Shown here: positions 51,066 to 62,077 of the stretch, piece by piece
Position numbering within the stretch: position 1 is the first letter of the stretch
Layout: each line of letters starts with the position of its first letter
NCBI RefSeq assembly: GCF_028389875.1
Contig: NC_084665.1
Coordinates: 125,899,602-125,963,601 of the forward strand
Source of the DNA: Rhea pennata
Taxonomy: Eukaryota; Chordata; Aves; Rheiformes; Rheidae
DNA length: 64,000 nt
Direction of reading: 5' to 3'
Position numbers and translations under genes: made by a program
Notes under the pieces: model-generated
Seen by the model: only the letters and a program-made list of their open reading frames with translations
The model's database searches: none
Told to the model about the DNA's origin: nothing

Positions 51066-52486
51066 ATGCGGATCCTGTACCTTCTCTTCCCCTTCTTCCT
51101 CCTGCTGCTCCAGGGTGCTGCAGGTGAGACATGGGGAGGGGCAAAGGGCTGAGCTCTGATCCCATGTTGGTGGGATCTGCCACGTCCTGGGAAGGCACTG
51201 CGTGTGTTGGAGTGATGCAAAGCTGAGGCGGGGCGGAAGAAAGGAGGCTGTGCAGGGGCCCTTTCAGGAGCACCTGCAGTGGCAGTGGGGACAGGTGCCC
51301 AGGAAGAAGAGCCTCACTTCTCCTGCAGGCTACACTGGCATTCAGCTGCTGCTTCAGTTGAAGCCTGCGTTAAGCTGCTGCTCTGGGGGTGGTTCTGGTG
51401 GTAAGAGCTGACTAAGGGCTTTCCATGAGAGGCCACTCAAAGGCCAGGAGCAGCTGGGAGGGCACACGGGGTGCGGGATGTGCCCGGCTGCCCTGCTCTG
51501 CTGCTCCTGCCAGCAGTGGGCACACAGCTGGGGACCTGGGAAAGCAGCGTGGCTCTTCCTTGGCCTCCCACTGCTCTTCTCCAGCGTCTGCCCTCATGTG
51601 CGTGCACACCCCCACTGCCACCTAACAGTGCTGTAGATGAGATGTCTTCCTAAAGAAGATGCAGGTATGGTGAGTTTGATGCTGAGTCCTTAAAGGGGGC
51701 TGAAGTCCATGGTGAAATCCAGGGTTAGCGTCAACCTTTCCGGAATCAAACGCTGTTCTCACATATTGTCTTTGCTACTTTTTTCTCTGTACATCCATCT
51801 CCATGGCTGCAGGAAGTGCCAATAGCTGCAGACGAAGAGGGGGAGTCTGTAGATTTGGGGGCTGCCGATTCCCTACTAAACGTATTGGAACTTGTGCTAC
51901 ACTGATCCCTTGCTGCAGATCGTAAGTTTCAGGTTAAAAGTCCAGGAAAAGGGTTCCAGGAAAAGGGTTGCTAGCTCGTCAATAACGATGATATTTCCTA
52001 GCCCTCTCTTGAGCCAACTCTTGGCTAACACCTTTGTGCCTTTGTGCTCTGAGGCAGAGCCCAGGGCAGGGAGGGAAATGGCCTTGTGTGCTCAGGGCTG
52101 CCCCGTGTGTGGAAGGCGGCGGCCAAGAACTGGCAGCACATTTCCATCCTCCTAGGCCCCACAAGACCTGCACAGCCTTGGTGGAGGCTCTGCCACAGTG
52201 GCCAAGAGTGATGGGTGTCTCCGGGGTGGCACGAGGAACAGACTCCTTGCCTGGATGTGCCTGCAGAGCTTGGAGCTGGGGCTGCAACTGCTTAGGAAAG
52301 CACAGCTCCAGACCTTCTGCAACAAGCACTGGAGCTTCCTTCTGGCGCCGTTAGTCTTATGGCCTCCCGGCAGCTCTGTATTGTAGGAGAAGTGGTGGGA
52401 GAGGCTGGCAGAAAGGGAAACGCAAAGAATATGTTGCAAGCAGGTGGCATTCCTCTCTCTTTACTTCCTACAGGATATGGAGATGA
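51066..52486 (+). CDS. AvBD3-like beta-defensin, gene A
   Basis: Secreted antimicrobial peptide of the AvBD1/AvBD3 group. The signal exon starts at 51034 with CDS 51066-51123 (MRILYLLFPFFLLLLQGAA). The mature exon is 51813-51921 and the last coding exon 52474-52486. Splicing gives 59 residues. The mature part reads SANSCRRRGGVCRFGGCRFP, then TKRIGTCATLIPCCRSIWR. Cysteine spacing is C-x6-C-x4-C-x9-C-x5-CC. GGxCRxGxCRFP and GTCAT are most like AvBD3, whereas the short IWR ending resembles AvBD1. The 5' UTR exon ends at 49311, and intron 1 is long (1.7 kb) because of a CR1 insertion. Intron 3 carries a 14-base tandem duplication that gene C lacks. Confidence 0.9.
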
Positions 52487-52706
52487 TGCCCTGAATCATC
52501 CGAGCAGCACATCCCCCTCGCTTCTCAGTCCTGCCAATGGCACCTCAAGCCCTCCTCCCTCCTGCCTTCCTGCTTCTGCAGCCCCCAAGTCGTGTGAAAA
52601 TGGAGGTGAAGCGCTGCTCCTGATGGGATGCAAGGGCACTTGTGTGTGGGAGCAACGTGGCCAGGGTCCTTGTGTCGGTTGGAAAGAAGCTGCATATCCC
52701 TGCTTC

Positions 52707-52712
52707 AATAAA
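52707..52712 (+). terminator. Polyadenylation signal of gene A
   Basis: AATAAA lies 221 bases past the stop and is conserved at the same place in B and C. Confidence 0.85.
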
Positions 52713-55000
52713 GCTATGTAGTTTGGTATTGCAGTTGGTGGGAAGTGCAGGCGCTTCCTGGTGGGACAGGTGGTTTTGTGCGGGTAAGGGTTTGGCGGTC
52801 CTCAGTGTCCCCACCACAGCCGTGCTCAGGGATGCTCTTTCCTGGCAGCGTGGCACCTTGCAGCGCCTGCCAGGCCCAGGCTGCTTGCTGCAGGTGGCAC
52901 AGAGCCACTCTGTGGTGCCTGTAGGTTGTCTCCCAGCATGGCAGCAGTGTCCTGGTCCTGTTGGCCATGGGAGTGTCTCTCGACCCATCGGGAGCATGGG
53001 CGGGAGCAGCAGCTTGAGGCTGCATGCAGAGGGTGCGCTGGCGTGTGTGTCCCTTGGCCAGGCACCTCCAGGGCTGCCCACCTGCCTGTCTCTGTGCACC
53101 AGGGCTCCTCCTTGCCCTGCTCCAGCACACTGCAGCCCTCTTGGCTGTGGGCCCTGATGCCAGCATGGCATGGCCCCTGGGGCCCTTCCCAGCATGCAGC
53201 TGCACAGGGCCTCCCTCGCCCTCCTGGGCCATCTGCAGAGCAGCCCCTGCCCATCTCCCCTGCACTCCTGCCCTCCTCATGTACCCACACCTCTCTGCAA
53301 CCCACAGCCTCCATCTCTGTGAGAGCCCTCCCCTCAGGAGATTGATTGCCCGGGCCATTCACCAAGGACACCTTTGTAGCCCTTGAAGTGTGATAGGTCC
53401 ACAGGGAGGGCTGTCCAGCTCAGTCTTGACATGAACTCTCCAAGAGGTCTAAGGGCTATGGCCTGGAAGCGTCCCGATTTTGAGCCCAGCACGGAATATG
53501 CAGGGTGTCTTCTGTGCTCTGCCCACCTGGCGATACTTGATGGAGGCACTGCAGTTCTCTGCCTGCAGGCAGTGACCAGCACCCTCCCGCAATGGCCAGC
53601 CTCAAGGCTTGCGCTGCCCCTGCACTGGAGTAGCAGCTTGTGTGCGTGCACACATGCCTGCAGGAGCAAAATTTGCCCCTGGCTGTGCTGGGGAAGCCTT
53701 TGATTTCAAAGGAAACAAAGTAGACTCAGCCCTCTCGACTCAGACTCAGCCACCTCTGGCTTCCAGGAGGATGTCCAGCTCTTCCCCACGCAGCATGTTG
53801 AGCATCTGCAGGAGCTTACCATGTGCCTCTGCCCTGCTCGCAAGGCTGAAGATCCTTACTGGGGTTGACTGTGGCACACTCCTGTGCCACCTGAATGCCT
53901 GCCGGGAAGGACCTAGTGGCCTTTCAGAGAAGGGAGGGCAGAGGGCTGCAGAGCCCCAAAGGCTGCAGCTGCATGAGGCAAGGCTCCCTCTCTGTGTCCG
54001 CCGCTGCTCGCGCAGCTCCAGCCCTGCTCTCCCATTCCTCTACTGCCCACAGTAATTCCCTCCTGGCTTTCCAAGCTCCAGCATGCATGTGTGTGTGGCA
54101 GTGACAGTGTGGCTGTGGAGCTCCTAGAAATACGGAGCCTTTGTTAGGAAGGCCTGGAGCACTGGCCGCCAAAGGTCAGCGCTGCCCCTTCAGTCTCCTG
54201 CAGCTTTCAGCATGCCCCTGCATCCCAGGTGGGAGAGAGAGAGGGAGGAAGACCGGTGCTGTTGGCTGTGATAGCCTCAGTCCCCCGAGCTGAGCATCCT
54301 CGTATTCGCTGCCGTGTCTTTCCGCAGCTGCAGAGCTCCCCGAGGTATATTCAGAACATGCTGGCCTGTCCTGCTCTTTCCACCACTTGGGTTCATGCAG
54401 CTTGACAGTGACCAGTCAATAGTTGCCCTAAGCATCCCTCAGCTCTGCAATGCAAAGCTGCCCCACTGCCACGTGCACCCCTTTGCCCACAACGTGGCAA
54501 AAAAGAGTGACGGTGTTGTGGAAAGAGACCTGACCAGGTCCACATGGCAGATGCAGGTGCACACTAAGCTTAGGCAACAAAAACAAAAGAGGAAAGTGGT
54601 TTTATACCTTGAGTACAGGACATTCAGTTGTCTGTCATGTAGGATAACTGGCATGGACCTAGTGACCTGGAGAAGTGGATACGTGGGTGCCATTCTGTAT
54701 GTGCATCAGCTTCAATATGTGTACATGAGCAGGAGTTGTCGTGCTAGTCCCACAATATTCAGATAAAAATGTTCTGGTAAACACAGAGAGAACGCTCTTC
54801 TCAGGAATGTGCCAAGTGGAGCAGGTGTCCAGTGTTCTACCTGTCCTTGCACATCACATATTGCCCAACTCTTCAATGCTTTGAGGGAACACTAAGATGG
54901 ACACATTTCCTCCCTTTGTCGGACTGGCTACCACCAGCCAGCCAGTTTTGTCCGTGCCAGACGGTTCATCCCAAGCCACCATCTCCAGGGTGCCGGCGGT
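52713..55000. other. Intergenic region between genes A and B
   Basis: No gene. 52713-53365 is a near-identical inverted copy of 58010-58665, and 53760-53945 is a diverged inverted copy of 57835-58010. From about 54.83 kb the sequence resembles the upstream flank of gene D (62.68 kb). Long open frames on both strands at 52.5-53.4 kb reflect GC-rich sequence and have no family support. Confidence 0.7.
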
Positions 55001-55052
55001 ACTGCTGTAGGGATATGTCGCAAGGTGTATTGCATGAGGATAACGGTGAAGA

Positions 55053-55215
55053 TTGCAACAGCTCCCAGGAGGCGCCTCACCCTCTCCCCCTGCACGAGGG
55101 AGGGTTCAGGGACCAGCCCATCACTCCTATGCATGCGAGTCACTTTTTCATTGGCTAGGGGAAGATGTGGCCCCAAGAATAAGCACATGTCCCACCCATC
55201 TGGAGGAGTATAAAA
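55053..55215 (+). promoter_or_regulatory. Gene B promoter module
   Basis: TTGCAA at 55053-55058, inverted CCAAT box ATTGG at 55150-55154, and TATAAAA at 55209-55215. The first exon probably starts near 55240 and ends at 55328 with CATCTG before GTAGGT. Confidence 0.75.
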
Positions 55216-55825
55216 CCAAGGTGTTATGCGCAACACAAGACCCTCTGACCTGATCCAAACAGCCTTTGGATGCAAGTGATTTGTGGTGGGATTGTCACTG
55301 CCTGAACACCAAGACCGCCCCTCATCTGGTAGGTACCTGCGGGGGCTCCTTCAGGTAGGCCACCCATGCCACCTCCCTCTTCGAGTGAGCTCTCCAGAAC
55401 AGACACTAAATTCTCCATGTGATTGGTTTATACAGATTTTCCATACTCTCAGGCCTGGTCTTGAAGATGGGCACTGCTGAGGCTGTAGGGCCTCACCCTG
55501 GGAACGGTGGTTTGGGTAGGCAGCTTTGGACTGCTTGAGATCCGGGAGAACACTAAAACTACTGCAGTGAGGCATGCATTCTGCCAGGCGTGCGTTGGAA
55601 AGAGCACAGGGGAGTCCTGAGAGTAAGAAGGTGATGGCAGACCATCTGGACGGTCCAACAGGCTGGCACTTCCCTAACAGCTCCCACAATAGGCCACAGA
55701 ATTGCTGTCCATAGCTGGCACTGCTTCTTGGGGACCAGGCTACAGCAAAATATCATCCCGTGCTCCTTGAGTGTTGGTATGTCCCTTCTGCAGCCACGTG
55801 GAGGTCTCTGGGTCAGCTGTTGGCC

Positions 55826-57370
55826 ATGCGGATCCTGTACCTTCTCTTCCCCTTCTTCCTCCTGCTGCTCCAGGGTGCTGCAGGTGAGACGTGGGGAGGG
55901 GCAAAGGGCTGAGTTCTGATCCCATGTCTGTTGGGTCTCCAATATCACTAAGGGACTGAAACGGCTGAGGATACTGAACACTATGGAGAGAATGGTTTTG
56001 CAGTCGGTTTAATTATCCTGTGTTTAAAAAGCCATGCTTTGGGGGGAGTGACCAAAAGACACTCTCTGTGTACCTTCTCAGCTATTACCACATGCATTGC
56101 ACATGGAGGAATTTGCTCCAGAAAAAAAGAGTGTGGCTTCTCACATGGGTTATAGTTCTAGGTTCCAATTCGTTCCTTAGCTGCCACTCCCTGGCGCTCT
56201 CCAGTTGAGGGCTCCTGCAGTCTCTGAAGTCTCAACAGACACAGCCCACCCAGCTCACCCAAAATTTTGACCCCAAGTGGACAGAACGTTATGGCTGTTG
56301 GTGTTCAGCACCATCTGAGGACTCCTCAACATGTCTCACTCTGAGACATCACAGACATCGCAGTGCTGGGTGACCAAGCTGAGATGTTGTGGTGGAGCTG
56401 TACCCTCCTCAGGGGTAGTTGGGGACTGAGGTATACACCCTGGGTACCACCATGACCAGAAATGCCTGTGTCTCAGGACTTCATCTGAGAGTTCTTCTTT
56501 TCCATTGGCCACACTGACCAAATCTCCAATAGCAAGAAACCTTGCTATTGAAGATGCAGAAATGATGAATGTGATGCTGAGTCCACATGGTGCACTGAGG
56601 CTCAAGGGCAACGTCAGTCCTTCTGGAATCATGCCCATTTACACTTACCACAGGTCTCTGTCATTTCAAATGTTTCTTTGTGCAGGGTGGTCTCAGCAAC
56701 CAATAAACGAAGCTCAGTGCCTGCAGGCTGGGGGTTACTGTGGATTGCTGAAATGCAAGTCCCATTCTCGTTTCATTGGACTTTGCACAAGACATCATCC
56801 TTGCTGCAGAAAGTGAGTTTTGAATTAAAGAATGAGGATGGATTTGCTACTGTGTCTGCAGGAACAGTTGCTGTGACTGCACTTAAAAGCAAATAAGCAA
56901 ATACCTGTTTAACACCTTTGTGCCTTCGTGCTCTAAGGCAGAGCCCAGGGCAGGGAGGGAAATGGCCTTGTGTGCTCAAGGCTGCCCCGCGTGTGGAAGG
57001 CGGTGACCAAGAACTGGCAGCACATTTCCATCCTCCTAGGCCCCACAAGACCTGCACAGCCTTGGTGGAGGCTCTGCCGTAGTGGCCAAGGGTGATGGGT
57101 GTCCCTGGGGGGGCGCGAGGAACAGACTCCTTGCCTGGATGCGCCTGCAGAGCTTGGAGCTGGGGCTGCAACTGCTTAGGAAAGCACAGCTCCAGACCTT
57201 CTGCAACAAGCACTGGAGCTTCCATCTGGCGCCGTTAGTCTTATGGCCTCCCGGCAGCTCTGTATTGTAGGAGAAGTGGTGGGAGAGGCTGGCAGAAAGG
57301 GAAATGCAAAGAATATGTTGCAAGCAGGTGGCATCCCTCTCTCTTTACTTCCTACAGGATATGGAGATGA
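55826..57370 (+). CDS. AvBD1-like beta-defensin, gene B
   Basis: Secreted antimicrobial peptide. The signal exon starts at 55794 with CDS 55826-55883 and encodes the same signal as gene A. The mature exon is 56686-56812 and the last coding exon 57358-57370. Splicing gives 65 residues. The mature part reads WSQQPINEAQCLQAGGYC, then GLLKCKSHSRFIGLCTRHHP and CCRKIWR. The longer propiece and the GYCGLLKC block recall ostrich ostricacin-2 and AvBD1; NEAQC also recalls AvBD8. The peptide is rich in His and less cationic than A. Backbone, promoter and last exon match A and C closely, but the mature exon and about 0.5 kb of intron on its left share no visible similarity with them. Confidence 0.88.
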
Positions 57371-57590
57371 TGCCCTGAATCATCCGAGCAGCACATCCCC
57401 CTCGCTTCTCAGTCCTGCCAATGGCTGCTCAAGCCCTCCTCCCTCCTGCCTTCCTGCTTCTGCAGCCCCCAAGTCGTGTGAAAATGGGGGTGAAGCGCTG
57501 CTCCTGATGGGATGCAAGGGCACTTGTGTGTGGGAGCAACGCGGCCGAGGTCCTTGTGTCGGTTGGAAAGAAGCTGCTTATCCCTGCTTC

Positions 57591-57596
57591 AATAAA
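57591..57596 (+). terminator. Polyadenylation signal of gene B
   Basis: AATAAA lies 221 bases past the stop, at the same spacing as in gene A. Confidence 0.85.
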
Positions 57597-58664
57597 GCCG
57601 TGTAGTTTGGTATTGCAGTTGGTGGGAAGTGCAGGCGCTTCCTGGTGGGACAGGCGGTTTTGTGCGGGTAAGGGTTGGGCGGTCCTCAGAGTCCCCACCA
57701 CGGCCGTGCTCAGGGATGCTCTTTCCTGGCAGCGTGGCACCTTGCAGCGCCTGCCAGGCCCAGGCTGCTTGCTGCAGGTGGGACAAAGCTGCTGTGTTGC
57801 CACAGGCGGCTCTCAGCTGCCCCAAGCAGCCACTCTGCCCTCCCTTCTCAGCTGAAAAGCCACCAGGCCCTTCCCAGCAGGCATTCAGGGGGCAGAAGGG
57901 TGTGCCATCATCAACCCCAGCCAAGGATCTGCAGCCCTGTGAGCAGGGCAGAGGCACAAGAGAAGCTCCTGCAGCCCTCCAGGCTGCTGCATTGGGAAGG
58001 GCTGGACATGCTTGGTGGATGGCCTGGGCCATCAGCCTCCTGAGGGGAGGGCTCTCACAGAGATGGAGGCTGTGGGTTGCAGAGGGGTGTGGGTGCATGA
58101 GGAGGGCAGGAGTGCAGGGGAGATGGGCAGGGGCTGCTCTGCAGATGGCCCAGGAGGGCGAGGGAGGCCCTGTGCAGCTGCATGCTGGGAAGGGCCCCAG
58201 GGGCCATGCCATGCTGGCATCAGGGCCTACAGCCAAGAGGGCTGCAGTGTGCTGGAGCAGGGCAAGGAGGAGCCCTGGTGCACAGAGACAGGCAGGTGGG
58301 CAGCCCTGGAGGTGCCTGGCCAAGGGACACACACGCAAGCGCACCCTCTGCATGCAGCCACAAGCTGCTGCTGCCACCCACGCTCCCGCTGGGTCGAGAG
58401 ACACTCCCATGGCCAACAGGACCAGGACACTGCTGCCGTGCTGGGAAACAACCTACAGGCACCACAGAGTGGCTCTGTGCCACCTGCAGCAAGCAGCCTG
58501 GGCCTGGCAGGCGCTGCAAGGTGCCACGCTGCCAGGAAAGAGCATCCCTGAGCACGGCTGTGGTGGGGACTCTGAGGACCGCCAAACCCTTACCCGCACA
58601 AAACCACCTGTCCCACCAGGATGTGCCTGCACTTCCCACTAACTGCAATACCAAACTACATAGC
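57597..58664. other. Converging 3' flanks of genes B and C
   Basis: No gene. The first 190 bases belong to the 3' flank of B and match, inverted, the 3' flank of C at 58470-58665, so this stretch is a palindrome with an unlike centre. Long open frames on both strands (for example 57629-58642) fall in GC-rich repeated sequence and match no family I know. Confidence 0.75.
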
Positions 58665-58670
58665 TTTATT
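58665..58670 (-). terminator. Polyadenylation signal of gene C
   Basis: Reads AATAAA on the minus strand, 221 bases past the stop, as in A and B. Confidence 0.85.
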
Positions 58671-58890
58671 GAAGCAGGGATATACAGCTTCTTTCCAACT
58701 GACACAAGGACCCTGGCCACGTTGCTCCCACACACAAGTGCCCTTGCATCCCATCAGGAGCAGCGCTTCACCCCCATTTTCACATGACTTGGGGGCTGCA
58801 GAAGCAGGAAGGCAGGAGGGAGGAGGGCTTGAGCAGCCATTGGCAGGACTGAGAAGCGAGGGGGACGTGCTGCTCGGATGATTCAGGGCA

Positions 58891-60492
58891 TCATCCCCTT
58901 ATGCTATAGGAAGTAAAGAGAGAGGGATGCCACCTGCTTGCAACATATTCTTTGCGTTTCCCTTTCTGCCAGCCTCTCCCACCACTTCTCCTACAATACA
59001 GAGCTGCCGGGAGGCCATAAGACTAACGGCGCCAGAAGGAAGCTCCAGTGCTTGTTGCAGAAGGTCTGGAGCTGTGCTTTCCTAAGCAGTTGCAGCCCCG
59101 GCTCCAAGCTCTGCAGGCACATCCAGGCAAGGAGTCTGTTCCTCCCGCCACCCCAGGGACACCCATCGCTCTTGGCCACTGTGGTAGAGCCTCCACCAAG
59201 GCTGTGCAGGTCTTGTGGGGCCTAGGAGGATGGAAATGTGCTGCCAGTTCTTGGTCACCGCCTTCCACACGCGGGGCAGCCCTGAGCACACAAGGCCATT
59301 TCCCTCCCTGCCCTGGGCTCTGCCTCAGAGCACGAAGGCACAAAGGTGTTAGCCAAGAATTGGCTCAAGAGAGGGCTAGGAAATATCATCATTATTGATG
59401 AGCTAGCAACCCTTTTCCTGGACTTCCAACCTGAAACTTACCTTTTACAGCACGTCCCAAGTCCAAAACAACTCCCAATAGATATATTAGGAAATATGCA
59501 GACACCCAAAGTACAGAATCCCCCTCTTCGTTTACAGCGAAAGAGGCTTCCTGCAGCCGTGGAGACAGATGTACAGGGAAAAATTAGCAAAGACAATGTG
59601 TGAGAACAGCATTTGATTCCAGAAAGGTTGACGCTAACCCTGGATTTCACCATGGACTTCAGCCCCCTTTAAGGACTCAGCATCAAACTCACCATACCTG
59701 CATCTTCTTTAGGAAGACATCTCGTCTACAGCACTGTTAGGTGGCAGTGGGGGTGTGCACGCACATGAGGGCAGACGCTGGAGAAGAGCAGTGGGAGGCC
59801 AAGGAAGAGCCACGCTGCTTTCCCAGGTCCCCAACTGTGTGCCCACTGCTGGCAGCAGCAGCAGAACGGGGCAGCTGGGCACATCCCGCACCCCGTGTGC
59901 CCTCCCAGCTGCTCCTGGCCTTTGAGTGGCCTCTCATGGAAAGCCCTTGGTCAGCCCTCACCAGGTCTCACAGCTCAGGGTAAAAGTACTTTGGCACATT
60001 CATCTTAGAGGCCACTGGTCAAAGGGGGATGGCTTTGTGCCCCAGGCAGTTTGCCCAGGGAGCAGCCACTTCGGGACAAGCACTTTCCAGGCCCACTTTG
60101 GATGGCAGGTCCCTTTGACAGGGGCTACCAGGACCCCAGACATGCAGAAGGCAGCTCCCCTGGAGACACCCCCTGAGCAGCAGCTTAACGCAGGCTTCAA
60201 CTGAAGCAGCAGCTGAATGCCTTTGTAGCCTGCAGGAGAAGTGAGGCTCTTCTTCCTGGGCACCTGTCCCCACTGCCACTGCAGGTGCTCCTGAAAGGGC
60301 CCCTGCAAAGCCTCCTTTCTTCCACCCTGCCTCAGCTTTGCATCACTCCGGCACACGCAGTGCCTTCCCAGGACGTGGCAGATCCCACCAACATGGGATC
60401 AGAGCTCAGCCCTTTGCCCCTCCCCACGTCTCACCTGCAGCACCCTGGAGCAGCAGGAGGAAGAAGGGGAAGAGAAGGTACAGGATCCGCAT
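58891..60492 (-). CDS. AvBD1/AvBD3-like beta-defensin, gene C (inverted)
   Basis: Secreted antimicrobial peptide on the minus strand. The signal exon spans 60524-60435 with its ATG at 60492-60490; the mature exon is 59550-59442 and the last coding exon 58903-58891. Splicing gives 59 residues. The signal peptide is identical to A and B. The mature part reads SLFRCKRRGGFCTLGVCIFP, then NISIGSCFGLGTCCKSIRG. Cysteine spacing is the same as in A, but about half the mature residues differ, while adjoining intron sequence is over 90% identical. GSCFG recalls AvBD2, and the I-x-G ending recalls AvBD1. All splice sites are canonical and no frame damage is seen, so the gene looks functional. Confidence 0.9.
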
Positions 60493-61182
60493 GGCCAACA
60501 GCTGACCCAGAGACCTCCACGTGGCTGCAGAAGGGACACACCAACACTCAAGGAGCACGGGATGATATTTTGCTGTAGCCTGGTCCCCAAGAAGCAGTGC
60601 CAGCTATGGACAGCAATTCTGTGGCCTATTGTGGGAGCTGTTAGGGAAGTGCCAGCCTGTTGGACCGTCCAGATGGTCTGCCATCACCTTCTTACTCTCA
60701 GGACTCCCCTGTGCTCTTTCCAACGCACGCCTGGCAGAATGCATGCCTCACTGCAGTAGTTTTAGTGTTCTCCCGGATCTCAAGCAGTCCAAAGCTGCCT
60801 ACCCAAACCACCCTTCCCAGTCCCTTCATCTGCCCTGGCCACAGCAAGGCCCTACAGCCTCAGCAGTGCCCATCCTCAAGACCAGCCCTGAGAGTATGGA
60901 AAATCTGTATAAACCAATCACATGGAGAATTTAGTGTCTGTTCTGGAGAGCCCAAGCGGGTGCACGGATCCTTCCAGCAGTCTCTCCTTTAGACAGCTGC
61001 AGGCAGATGGGATTCGAAGAGGGGGGTGGCATGGGTGGCCTACCTGAAGGAGCCCCCGCAGGTACCTACCAGATGAGGGGCGGTCTTGGTGTTCAGGCAG
61101 TGACAATCACACCACGAGTCCCTTGTGCCCAAATGTCCTTTGGATCAGGTCAGAGGGTCTTGTTTTGCCCACAACACCTTGG

Positions 61183-61345
61183 TTTTATACTCCTCCAGAT
61201 GGGTGGGACATGTGCTTATTCTTGGGGCCACATCTTCCCCTAGCCAATGAAAAAGTGACTCGCATGCATAGGAGTGATGGGCTGGTCCCTGAACCCTCCC
61301 TCGTGCAGGGGGAGAGGGTGAGGCGCCTCCTGGGAGCTGTTGCAA
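61183..61345 (-). promoter_or_regulatory. Gene C promoter module
   Basis: On the minus strand: TTGCAA (61345-61340), CCAAT box as the inverse of CCAAT at 61244-61248, then TATAAAA (61189-61183). The 5' UTR exon ends at 61070 with CATCTG before GTAGGT. Sequence around the CCAAT box matches B more closely than A. Confidence 0.75.
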
Positions 61346-62077
61346 TCTTCACCGTTATCCTCATGCAACACACCTTGCGACATATCCCTGCAGCAGCACA
61401 GCCGGCACCCTGGAGATGGTGGCTTGGGATGCACTGTCTGGCACAGAGAAAGCAATCGTTCTGGTATAGAAAGGACTAGGAACTAGTCATGTAAACTGAG
61501 AATATGTTTGCCTCTTCCTCCCCTTTCATCTGCCTCGAGTAATCAAGAGAATTCTGCGATTCATAGGAATCACAATGTGGTATTCCAGAAAAAGGGCAAA
61601 CTCAGGGAAAGGGAAGGACCAAGGTGACTCAGGGAGGAAGAGGCATGGGAAAGAGAGAAGCAGGGCCAAGCGGATGAAAGCAGGCTGCTGCTCCACACCC
61701 TTCTCTGGCCATGCACTTCACCTCTTCACCACGGTCTGCCCTATATTTCTCTTCAGCTCTATTCTTTAGGATTTCTTGTGGGAATATGCTGCCTATGCCA
61801 TGTCTCTGTTCGTGTCCATGATCCTCTGGGCACCTTCAAGCCAGACTAGCTGGCTGGTCTGAGTGTGGGCTACCAGGAGAGAGTACACCAAGAGTGCTAG
61901 GTCAGCACCAGGAGAGAGCCAAGGGCTGGGAGTCAGACACCGGAGAGACAAAAGGGTCTTGGGGCTGACCCAACCCCTCCATGAGCTTCTGAGTGGCCCC
62001 CTGGCCCAGCCCCAGGTCCCAATTCCTCCCATGACGCCAACGCCCAGCGCAGCCCAGGATCTTGCAGGACCCTCCCG

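Larger units (their letters stand above)
48405..53945 (+). repeat. Inverted duplication, A arm (partner 57835-62000, minus)
   Basis: Contains upstream flank, promoter, all exons and 3' flank of gene A. The reverse complement of the C arm aligns across it, with long near-identical stretches at 48405-48960 and 51000-53365 and a looser match at 53760-53945. Interruptions include the CR1 in intron 1 (49868-50561). The two arms flank gene B. Limits are judged by eye. Confidence 0.85.
57835..62000 (-). repeat. Inverted duplication, C arm (partner 48405-53945, plus)
   Basis: Contains gene C with its promoter and flanks. It aligns in reverse with the A arm, except that it lacks the CR1 of intron 1 and has about 195 extra bases in intron 2 (about 59983-60180). 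Its 5' promoter part is closer to that of B than to A. Confidence 0.85.

Noticed and set aside
52545..53371. Several long overlapping open frames downstream of gene A
   Set aside because: They are the mirror image of the frames at 57.6-58.7 kb and arise from stop-poor GC-rich sequence.
57629..58642. 337-residue open frame on the plus strand, with a 275-residue frame opposite
   Set aside because: It lies in GC-rich inverted-repeat 3' flank, overlaps open frames on both strands, has low-complexity composition, and matches no family. Similar frames occur at each repeat copy.
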